Shown: positions 31,638 through 37,517 of the stretch, piece by piece
Layout: each line of letters starts with the position of its first letter
How positions within the stretch are numbered: position 1 is the stretch's first letter
Position numbers and translations under genes: made by a program
The notes under the pieces: model-generated
What the model saw: only the letters and a program-made list of their open reading frames with translations
What the model was told of the DNA's origin: nothing
The model's database searches: none
Origin: a virus
Virus record (IMG/VR): IMGVR_UViG_3300044635_001626
Location: 1-37,517 of that record
Reading direction: 5' to 3' (one strand)
Length of the DNA stretch: 37,517 nucleotides

Positions 31638-32411
31638 TTGAAACCGCAAACCATTTTTGTTGTCCTGCTGCTCCTTGCCAGTTCCTGCCTGGGTCAAGAG
31701 CAGCTTGACGTTGCTGTTTCCGTGGTTACCTATCAGCAGGCATCCTCTGCCGAGGTGATCAAGCAGGACCAGGGTGTAATTATCGTTGCCGAGGGGATTT
31801 ACCCAGGAACGAAGTACGCCGCCAAAGTCCGGGTTACCAACCAGGACAGCGATTACATCGAGGTTTTTCCTGAGCGGACGCCTTTTCCCCCGATGGTGAT
31901 TGAGCAGTTTCGGCCAGGCGAATACCTGATTCCTGGTAATCCAGGAGACAAGTTCAATGTATCGGTTCGTGCCTCCAAGTCTCGGCCGGTCTGGCTGCTT
32001 GTAACGATACCTCTCGTTGACGGTGGGGGAAGTAATCCTGTCCCAACACCACCAGACACCTCGCCCAGTCTATCAAAGCTTGAGGACGTGTCATTTCAGC
32101 AAGCGATGGCGACTCGAGACGCAGCCACCGCAAAGGCCCTGGCCGATGGGCTGAGGGCTATCGACTTCAAGAAAGCCAAAGACCTTCCTGATGCTGTGAT
32201 TTCGGTGCAGACCGTTCGGGCAAAGGTTTTCTTTAACCGAAAAGACCTGACGACTGATTGGTCCAAATACCTGAAGGCTGTCGATGCCGAGTTTGATTCG
32301 CTCAAGATCAATTCGGTCGCTGAATACCAAAGAGCTGTCGCAGCAAATGTCGCTGGCCTTGACCGGGCAAGCGCTTTGGTTGCTTCGGGAATGGTGAAAG
32401 CAAAAGAGTAA
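31638..32411 (+). CDS. Exported two-domain protein (257 aa)
   Basis: A 257-residue protein from a TTG start, with GGGGGTGG three bases upstream. It has a signal peptide (MKPQTIFVVLLLLASSCLGQ; the cysteine could also be a lipidation site). The N-terminal domain (about 25-130) is beta-rich. A Pro/Thr linker (NPVPTPPDTSPS) leads to a helical C-terminal domain (about 150-257). No family is recognised. It is probably located in the host envelope and may act in lysis or superinfection control. Confidence 0.6.
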   Translation: MKPQTIFVVLLLLASSCLGQEQLDVAVSVVTYQQASSAEVIKQDQGVIIVAEGIYPGTKYAAKVRVTNQDSDYIEVFPERTPFPPMVIEQFRPGEYLIPGNPGDKFNVSVRASKSRPVWLLVTIPLVDGGGSNPVPTPPDTSPSLSKLEDVSFQQAMATRDAATAKALADGLRAIDFKKAKDLPDAVISVQTVRAKVFFNRKDLTTDWSKYLKAVDAEFDSLKINSVAEYQRAVAANVAGLDRASALVASGMVKAKE

Positions 32412-32614
32412 TGGAAGCGGAAAATCGTGAGCCACCAAACCCGCTCGACCAGGCCTGGCAAGACCTTCTCATGGAGGTTGAGCACCAGCTGCGAGCGACC
32501 AGGCATCGGTTTTTCGGGGCAGTTACACTGGAGCTTCAGTATCAATCCGGCAATTTGACACTGTTCAAGGTGTCATCCGACCGGACCAGGAAAGTGTCAG
32601 TTGACATTCGCTGA
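32411..32614 (+). CDS. Unknown small protein (67 aa)
   Basis: A 67-residue protein whose ATG overlaps the previous stop (TAATG). It begins MEAENREPPNPLDQAWQD and ends in a beta-like stretch (GAVTLELQYQSGNLTLFKVS). No family is recognised. It closes this transcript; the region that follows carries a strong terminator. Confidence 0.5.
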   Translation: MEAENREPPNPLDQAWQDLLMEVEHQLRATRHRFFGAVTLELQYQSGNLTLFKVSSDRTRKVSVDIR

Positions 32615-32728
32615 TTGATTAGTACGATTTTCGGCAACGAGCCAATCGACGCGGAAAAATGCAACCGAACAACGGTGCTTCCGCAGGGTCCGCAGGCTCT
32701 TTGAAACATTTTTCGGTGACTGAACAAC

Positions 32729-32768
32729 AGAACCGTGCGAGCTCAGGCTTGTGCGGTTCTTTTTTTTT
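32729..32768 (+). terminator. Strong intrinsic terminator
   Basis: AGAACCG and CGGTTCT form the base of a 14-bp stem (with G-U pairs in the middle) closed by a TCAG loop, followed by nine consecutive Ts (32760-32768). This is the clearest terminator in the window. It separates the exported-protein genes from the head genes and shows that the GTG at 32735 is not a start codon. No obvious promoter is seen between it and the next gene. Confidence 0.85.
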
Positions 32769-32791
32769 GCCAAGGCCAAAAAGCCAACGAA

Positions 32792-34378
32792 ATGCAAATT
32801 ACTCCACGACCTGGCGAAAACGAATATGCATTCACGGTGAGGGCTCATCGAGAGCTGATGCCGCAGGTGCAGGATTTTCACCGACGAAATCAAATGGTCT
32901 GGAATTCATGGGACCAAAGCAGCGGGCCCAGCCGAGCTCGCCAGATTGCAAGCCAAAAGTTTCCGACCGACCGTTACGAATTTAGCCCGGCGCATTGCCA
33001 TTTTGCCGAGCACGACAAAGTCGAACCGAGCGGCAATGTCAAACGCGTAGGCGTGAACGACCTGATTCAGATTCTCCAGGAAAACAACTCACAAATCCTG
33101 GACCGAGAGAACTTCCAGGCAATCACCCTCGGGCACACTTCCGATCATTACGCCGCGAAAGACCCTGACGTTATTGGCTTCGCCGGTCCATATCGCCTCG
33201 GCATGATCGGTCACGAGAAACCAGTCTTTGCGATCTTTGGCGATGAATACCACCGCAGGGACCGGATTAATGACATTCAGTCAGCTCCCCGCCGAAGCAT
33301 CGAACTGAATACTCTCCGAAGCACCGGACAGAGGTGGTTTGACCCGATTGCTGCGCTCGGCGCGAAAGCTCCTCGGCTGGCCATGCCGGCAAAGTACGAC
33401 TCCTCGACTGAAGCCGAGGTTGAGCGGTACTCAGTCGTCGCTCCGGCCTACTCCCCGGGCGGCAGTAATACGCACGTTCCAGGCAATAACCAGGTGGAAA
33501 AGGCTGTCTATGGTGACAGCGTGCCACCGCAAACACAACAAGAGGACACAATGGGCCCGAACAACATCAGCGACCAGGACATTGCCGCAATTGTTGCCGC
33601 AATTGAGCAGATGCCTGAAATACAATTCATCCGCTCCATGCCTCAGTTCCTGACTCAAGGCGCGGGCATGGGCGGCAATCAAGACCCGATGGCCGGTCCG
33701 GGCGGCGCTCTCGGCGCAGCCCCTCCGGCTGGTGGTGGCGATTCCGTATTGGCTGCTCCGCCTGCCGCAGGTCCGGGTGCAGCCGGCGGTCTTGGTGCTC
33801 CTGGTGCTGGAGATCCGGGCCTTGGTGGTCAGGACGAAGAAAATTACGAAGCGTTGCCCGAACCGGGAGACGAGGAAGACGACGAGGAAAACATGAATCA
33901 GCCTTACTCTGCTCAGCGGCACGTCAACGTTGACCGCTACCAAGCTCGCATCGGTCAGCTGGAGACCACGGTCGCCCAGCAAATGAAGACCATCAACAAG
34001 ATGACTGCCGTCATGCAGGCCGAGCATCGCAACGCTGCTGACGTTCGTCGTCGTGCTCAGCTTGAGACGTTGTCAAATCGGTACAGCATCATCGACTGCG
34101 ACGAAGAGCTCGAAAAGTGCCTTTATTCGGCCGGCTCGGCCATGACTGACAAGGACTTCGACAAGCACCTGGCCTCGCTTGAAAAGTTCGGTGCTCGAGC
34201 TGAAGCGCTTGGCGGTGCTCGAATCCCTCAAGGCGAGCTCCCGATGACCGAAAAAGACACGGAGCGATTTGCCGCCGAGTGCCAGGCTGCTCAGGATATT
34301 TTCAACGAAAAGGTGAACCAGGGCGATTGGATCGACTGGGACACTGCTCTCGGCATGGCTCGCCAACGCAAAAGCTAG
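32792..34378 (+). CDS. Prohead protease fused to capsid scaffold (528 aa)
   Basis: A 528-residue protein. Residues 1-200 look like a prohead protease of the assemblin-like fold: GHTSDH (H115) and RRSIEL (S169) are candidate catalytic His and Ser, and the domain closes with DPIAALGAKAPRLAMP. The motif VERYS follows directly at 210-214. The rest is a Gly/Ala/Pro-rich linker, an acidic stretch and a coiled coil (RIGQLETTVAQQMKTINKM), typical of a scaffold. Further motif variants lie at VDRYQ (380), SNRYS (428) and TERFA (490). Such fusions release the scaffold by self-cleavage during capsid maturation. The ATG at 32792 lacks a good ribosome site. Confidence 0.75.
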   Translation: MQITPRPGENEYAFTVRAHRELMPQVQDFHRRNQMVWNSWDQSSGPSRARQIASQKFPTDRYEFSPAHCHFAEHDKVEPSGNVKRVGVNDLIQILQENNSQILDRENFQAITLGHTSDHYAAKDPDVIGFAGPYRLGMIGHEKPVFAIFGDEYHRRDRINDIQSAPRRSIELNTLRSTGQRWFDPIAALGAKAPRLAMPAKYDSSTEAEVERYSVVAPAYSPGGSNTHVPGNNQVEKAVYGDSVPPQTQQEDTMGPNNISDQDIAAIVAAIEQMPEIQFIRSMPQFLTQGAGMGGNQDPMAGPGGALGAAPPAGGGDSVLAAPPAAGPGAAGGLGAPGAGDPGLGGQDEENYEALPEPGDEEDDEENMNQPYSAQRHVNVDRYQARIGQLETTVAQQMKTINKMTAVMQAEHRNAADVRRRAQLETLSNRYSIIDCDEELEKCLYSAGSAMTDKDFDKHLASLEKFGARAEALGGARIPQGELPMTEKDTERFAAECQAAQDIFNEKVNQGDWIDWDTALGMARQRKS

Positions 34379-34440
34379 GCGATAGCAACGAGTCGTCAAC
34401 CAAAACCTGAAACTCACACTGTTTTTGAAAGTTTTAAATC

Positions 34441-34839
34441 ATGAGCCACTCTGCTCCTTCTTATGTAGCAAGCGAAGACATTCCCGTTTCTGTTTTCGTC
34501 AATATCTTGCTGAACAACGACCACGAAATCGAAGTTTGCGATGCGGGCGACCTTGCAATTGGAGTCAGCGACTACGCACCTCAAGATCCAGTATTGCCAG
34601 GCGGTTCTCTCGGGCCAGCCGCTACGACCGGAAACGCCTGTCGGGTTTTTGGACTGGGCGACACTTGCGAGGTTCTGGCCGGCGGTGCCGTTCAGGCCGG
34701 ACAGTATCTCAAGCCTGATGCTGCTGGCAAGGCAGTTGCCTGTTCGTCCAATGACAAATACTCCGCCATCGCCCGTGCGGGCGCTGGCGCTGCAAACCAG
34801 CTGGTGAAAGTGATTCTCGAACAGGGCGTTGCTCCGTAG
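34441..34839 (+). CDS. DUF2190-like capsid decoration protein (132 aa)
   Basis: A 132-residue protein beginning MSHSAPSYVASEDIPVSV. The pattern (DLAIGVSDYA, then GLGDTCEVLAGGAVQAGQ, YLKPDAAGKAVACSS and a final QLVKVILEQG) is that of the DUF2190 family, small proteins located between scaffold and major capsid protein that decorate or stabilise the capsid. No ribosome site is seen. Position between protease/scaffold and capsid supports the call. Confidence 0.65.
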   Translation: MSHSAPSYVASEDIPVSVFVNILLNNDHEIEVCDAGDLAIGVSDYAPQDPVLPGGSLGPAATTGNACRVFGLGDTCEVLAGGAVQAGQYLKPDAAGKAVACSSNDKYSAIARAGAGAANQLVKVILEQGVAP

Positions 34840-35042
34840 TGAATCTGTTGGCTGTATAGGCAACTGAATATTCCGTTTAGTTTCAAGGATCTGAAAAACA
34901 AGACAAGCAGGTGGCGCGAGCCTTTTGGTCTCACCCCACGCCAGACGATTGCTAACCGCTCTGTTGAATCAGCGCTTCCCCGCTGGTTCTGAGTTACAGA
35001 AGGTTCGCGCTTCCTGCGGTCGCATTTTTGAGGAAATCAACA
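34840..35042 (+). promoter_or_regulatory. Leader region before capsid gene with operator site 9
   Basis: A 203-bp non-coding stretch. It holds operator copy ATAGGCAACTGAATAT (34856-34871), identical to site 6, about 170 bp before the capsid start. A small hairpin CAGCG-N6-CGCTG lies near 34972-34987. No convincing -35/-10 pair was found. A long leader for the most abundant protein may control mRNA stability. Confidence 0.5.
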
Positions 35043-36101
35043 ATGCCCGTTGGCGCACCTTTTTTCCCAGGCAATTCGAACACCTACATCAAGGACCATG
35101 CGGCCACTGGCTACTTGATCACCCAATACAGCCGCAACCCCAAGGACTTCCCCTTGGCCCGGTATGCTCAGTATCGGGAAGTCAAAAAGGACTCTGGATA
35201 CTACCTGCGAATGACTGCCGAACAGGCTGGTCGTCTCGTTGGTGGAACCCTGGATGAATTTGTTTGGCCGGACGGTGCAGACCGACCGAATCACAACGAC
35301 GGCCTGGAGACCGTGGCCTGGGCAGACTACCGCACTCAGCGGTATGACTTCCCGTTCCGCCTTGGCCAAAAGGCTGTCGAGCAAGCCGGCTGGGACGTGA
35401 AGGCTGTCGAAGCGGCCAATCACGCTCAGCAGGCGATGACAGGCCGGACTCGCCAAATGCACCTGGCCTTCGAGACCAACTCGAACTGGGACACTGGCCA
35501 CCGTGTTGACGTCACCTCGATTTCTGGCGTATCCGGCCGCTGGGATTTGAGCACCACTGCTCGGATGGACATCAAGAAGAGCATCAACCACGCCCGCGAC
35601 CTGATTCTGAAGGACACCCTCGGTGTCGTGAAGAACAAGGCCGACATGCGGCTCGTCATGAACCCCTACACCGCTCGCAAGATCGGTGAATGCCAGGAAA
35701 TGGTCGATGCGATCAAGCATTCGACTGACGCGTTGAAGCACTGGAAGGGTGACCTGCCGGATTACTCCGAATTCGGGCTCCCGACCCTGCTGTACGGCAT
35801 CCCGATTGTGGTTGAAGACACCGTAATGGTGACCAGCCGCCGAGGTGCCTCCACTCCGACCCGCAGCTACGTCTGCGCGGACAACGTGGTGTACCTGGTC
35901 AGCCGACCAGGCGGTCTGATGGCCAAGGCCAACAGCGGTCCTTCCTTCAGCTCTGCGATGGTCTTCCTCTACGAAGACATGACCGTGGAGACTCAGAACG
36001 ACCCGAAGAACCGCCGAATGGACGGCCACGTCGTGAACGACCAGTTCTGCGGAATCATCGCTCCGGCAAGCTGCTTCAAATTTGAAAACGTGACTGCCTA
36101 G
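35043..36101 (+). CDS. Major capsid protein (352 aa)
   Basis: A 352-residue protein starting at ATG 35043 (MPVGAPFFPGN), with GAGGA nine bases upstream. Size, position after protease/scaffold and decoration protein, and motifs such as MRLVMNPYTARKIGECQE, LPTLLYGIPIVVEDTVMV and the final FCGIIAPASCFKFENVTA fit an HK97-fold capsid protein. The codon choice looks regular and the gene is followed by a strong terminator, as expected for a highly expressed gene. No close family is recognised. PLARYAQ near residue 36 is only a weak match to the cleavage-like motif. Confidence 0.8.
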   Translation: MPVGAPFFPGNSNTYIKDHAATGYLITQYSRNPKDFPLARYAQYREVKKDSGYYLRMTAEQAGRLVGGTLDEFVWPDGADRPNHNDGLETVAWADYRTQRYDFPFRLGQKAVEQAGWDVKAVEAANHAQQAMTGRTRQMHLAFETNSNWDTGHRVDVTSISGVSGRWDLSTTARMDIKKSINHARDLILKDTLGVVKNKADMRLVMNPYTARKIGECQEMVDAIKHSTDALKHWKGDLPDYSEFGLPTLLYGIPIVVEDTVMVTSRRGASTPTRSYVCADNVVYLVSRPGGLMAKANSGPSFSSAMVFLYEDMTVETQNDPKNRRMDGHVVNDQFCGIIAPASCFKFENVTA

Positions 36102-36116
36102 TCTTCCTTTCGCAAC

Positions 36117-36154
36117 CAGGGTGGGCGGTCTTTATTGGTCGCCCACCCTGTTTT
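36117..36154 (+). terminator. Strong intrinsic terminator after capsid gene
   Basis: CAGGGTGGGCG (36117-36127) pairs perfectly with CGCCCACCCTG (36140-36150), with a 12-base loop, followed by TTTTGTG. It probably reduces transcription of the tail genes relative to the capsid gene. Confidence 0.85.
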
Positions 36155-36181
36155 GTGTCTTATCGCACCTGGGGATGAACC

Positions 36182-36778
36182 ATGCCGTACTCTTACTCGC
36201 TCCCTTGTCATACGCCATACCGGACGGGAGCTCATCGGATCGCGTTTGCAGCTCCATACAACACCGCGTTGGTGGACCTGGGAATCTCGACGGACGGGGT
36301 TCGATACCAGAACCACCCGTTTTACGTTGACGTGCATGGAGACCGGAACGGTGGTGGCCAGGGGCCTCCCATCGAAAAGCAGTACCTGGGCGAAATCGTC
36401 ATCGTTTCGTTCACGCTCAGCACGTTCACTCCCGCCTCGATCGACGTTATCCGAAAGCGCGGCATCCTGGACTCCAACGGATTCACAACGCAAGGCCTCG
36501 TCGGGGGATTCCTGCTGACCAACCGATCAATGCGGCTCTGCATCATGCCTGAGGTAGCCTCAGACGTTCGGAACTTCTGGTGCGCTGTCCCGGTACAAGC
36601 GATTGAAGTTACCGAGGGTTCTAAATTCTCCGAATGGTCATTCACGTTTGAATGCCACCGCCCGCCTTGCGGACACGCCTGGGCAGGTGTTCTGGAGGAT
36701 GCAAGCTACGGCGCGTACTCGGCTCCTGCTGGCGCGCCTGGTCCTTACACGACCAAACCCAACCCAATCACACCGTAA
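36182..36778 (+). CDS. Probable major tail (tube) protein (198 aa)
   Basis: A 198-residue protein beginning MPYSYSLPCHTPYRTG, with GGGGATG upstream. It is beta-rich, with EIVIVSFTLSTFTPASID and AVPVQAIEVTEGSKFSEW, and has a Pro/Gly-rich C-terminus. It lies between the capsid gene and the tail assembly chaperone, exactly where siphoviruses and myoviruses place the tail tube gene. No clear sequence signature was recognised, so the call rests on position and size. Confidence 0.5.
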   Translation: MPYSYSLPCHTPYRTGAHRIAFAAPYNTALVDLGISTDGVRYQNHPFYVDVHGDRNGGGQGPPIEKQYLGEIVIVSFTLSTFTPASIDVIRKRGILDSNGFTTQGLVGGFLLTNRSMRLCIMPEVASDVRNFWCAVPVQAIEVTEGSKFSEWSFTFECHRPPCGHAWAGVLEDASYGAYSAPAGAPGPYTTKPNPITP

Positions 36779-36801
36779 CCTTTTTGCTTGGGGGAGTAAA
36801 A

Positions 36802-37266
36802 ATGTTTTCGTGGTTATTCAAAAAGTCAAACCGCAAGCTGTTTCGTTTTTTTGACGGCAGCAGGTTGCGGCGAGAAGACCCGCTCGCACTTCAGCTAAAG
36901 CTGGAGACTCACGAAAAGTGTCGCTGGGACGTGCATCCTGCTCTTGCCGAGCAGGGTGACTCAGTGGCCTATGAAATCTGCCTGGACGCAATCTGCGATG
37001 TGTTTGGGGTGACGCGGTTCAACTCTTCGCTCGGCACTGGACTGACTCACATGGAGCTGATGGGGCTCCTGCGGTCGTTCGTGGATTACATCGAGCAGTT
37101 AAAAAAAAATACCGTAGGTTCTCCGAAATCGCCTACGACTACGGATGCGATGTCACCCAAATTGAGCAAACCGACTACGAGCGATATGTCGGACTCTGCC
37201 TCAACACCAATCGAGTCCGAGCCCGAGGAGCGGACGTTGTCCGATACGGATACGAAGCAGCCGTAG
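36802..37266 (+). CDS. Tail assembly chaperone, short form (154 aa)
   Basis: A 154-residue frame from ATG 36802 (GGGGGAG seven bases upstream). The first 100 residues are well folded (EDPLALQLKLETHEKCRWDV, VAYEICLDAICDVFGVTRF, MELMGLLRSFVDYIEQL). After a run of nine A at 37101, the rest is low-complexity Ser/Thr/Pro, as expected when the true coding frame has moved. This corresponds to the gpG-like protein of the lambda G/GT pair, which binds the tape measure protein during tail assembly. Most ribosomes would make this form. Confidence 0.65.
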   Translation: MFSWLFKKSNRKLFRFFDGSRLRREDPLALQLKLETHEKCRWDVHPALAEQGDSVAYEICLDAICDVFGVTRFNSSLGTGLTHMELMGLLRSFVDYIEQLKKNTVGSPKSPTTTDAMSPKLSKPTTSDMSDSASTPIESEPEERTLSDTDTKQP

Positions 37267-37391
37267 GAGAATTGAAGCGAGGAGTGGCTCGTCCAGTCGA
37301 GATGTTTGAGGCGATTTGCATGGACGAAGCAACCGCCAGGTATCTGCACAAGCGAATGTCCAGCATGTTGCGGGCTTCGAGGAGACAATAG
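36802..37391 (+). CDS. Tail assembly chaperone, -1 frameshift form (about 196 aa)
   Basis: At 37101-37107 the slippery run A-AAA-AAA lets ribosomes move back one base. The -1 frame then reads YRRFSEIAYDYGCDVTQIEQ and on to a stop at 37389-37391, adding about 94 residues of normal, protein-like composition that has no start codon of its own near the junction. This is the gpGT-type product known from lambda and many other tailed phages. The frame is continuous and ends four bases before the next ATG, which supports it strongly. Confidence 0.75.
37101..37109 (+). promoter_or_regulatory. Slippery site for -1 frameshift
   Basis: Nine consecutive A after CAGTT. In the zero frame the codons are TTA AAA AAA AAT, so the heptamer A-AAA-AAA allows both tRNAs to re-pair after a one-base slip back. 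The frame that follows is open and protein-like only in -1. Confidence 0.75.
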
Positions 37392-37394
37392 CAA

Positions 37395-37517
37395 ATGTGG
37401 CAGGTACTGGCAGGTGCTCTTCGATCGGCCGCAGCAAGCCGAACAGGGCAGTTAGCTGCTCGCCGGGTGTTAAAAGGAAACCGGCAGCAGCGGATGCGGC
37501 GAATACAAGAACGTCGC
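37395..37517 (+). CDS. Start of a tail gene, possibly tape measure (partial)
   Basis: An open frame from ATG 37395 to the window edge (41 codons), beginning MWQVLAGALRSAAASRTG and strongly basic (RRVLKGNRQQRMRRIQERR). It starts three bases after the stop of the frameshifted chaperone. In most tailed phages the tape measure gene follows at this place, and its N-terminus is often helical and basic. Only the start is visible, so the call is positional. Confidence 0.45.
   Translation, partial: MWQVLAGALRSAAASRTGQLAARRVLKGNRQQRMRRIQERR

Noticed and set aside
32735-32791. GTG at 32735 as start of the protease/scaffold gene
   Set aside because: It lies within the stem of a strong terminator, and the resulting N-terminus (MRAQACAVLFFCQGQ) is encoded by the hairpin and T run.
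34840-35042. Possible tRNA or small RNA in the capsid leader
   Set aside because: Small hairpins are present but no cloverleaf with a TPsiC-like GTTCRA arm could be drawn.
35043-36101. ERY-like motif in the major capsid protein (PLARYAQ near residue 36)
   Set aside because: It lacks the Glu before Arg found in nearly all other copies, so I do not count it as a cleavage site.
37110-37391. YERYV in the frameshifted chaperone extension as another motif copy
   Set aside because: It is within a folded-looking region with Val at the last position; probably chance.

Overview
This window looks like part of the genome of a tailed bacteriophage (Caudoviricetes) or prophage, probably with a long flexible tail. 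It carries a Mu gp29-like (DUF935) portal, a prohead protease/scaffold, a DUF2190-like decoration protein, a major capsid protein, a likely tail tube gene, and a tail assembly chaperone gene with a -1 frameshift site. It also has a long series of tail, fibre and appendage proteins. No terminase, integrase or replication gene is visible, so both genome ends lie outside the window. The host cannot be named. Secreted proteins with ordinary Sec signals and AAGGAG ribosome sites point to a bacterium, and the flavour of the small secreted proteins weakly suggests Planctomycetota (inference only).

Layout: (1) Bases 1-2640 hold a leftward operon of eight small unknown genes, driven by a promoter at 2668-2696 and a second, internal promoter at 1048-1076. 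(2) Bases 2640-3113 are a divergent non-coding region with operators and two related palindromes. (3) Rightward genes from 3114 to 20977 start with a zinc-ribbon protein and a KTSC-domain protein. They continue with an oversized portal, small proteins, a 3549-residue polyvalent protein (zinc-binding, ParB-like, three copies of one large domain, RadC/JAB) and a metallophosphoesterase. (4) Bases 21286-29723 hold holin/spanin-like membrane proteins, a secreted zinc peptidase, a YadA-type adhesin fibre, a sulfotransferase and a run of beta-rich tail proteins. (5) Bases 29825-32614 hold a subtilisin-type protease, a nested gene pair and exported proteins. (6) Bases 32792-37517 hold the head and tail genes: protease/scaffold, decoration protein, capsid, tail tube, chaperone with frameshift, and the start of another tail gene.

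Two features tie the window together. First, a short peptide motif of the form [VIL/T]-E-R-[Y/F]-[S/A] recurs at nearly every domain boundary of the giant protein. It also occurs between the portal core and its extension, exactly between the prohead protease and its scaffold, inside the scaffold, and near the end of the small gene after the portal. The simplest reading is that it is the cleavage site of the phage prohead protease and that the giant protein is a polyprotein cut inside the head before ejection. Second, a 16-bp dyad-symmetric DNA motif (ATAGSC-N4-GnnTAT) occurs nine times, always between genes and usually on or beside a promoter. It behaves like an operator network for one phage regulator not encoded in this window.
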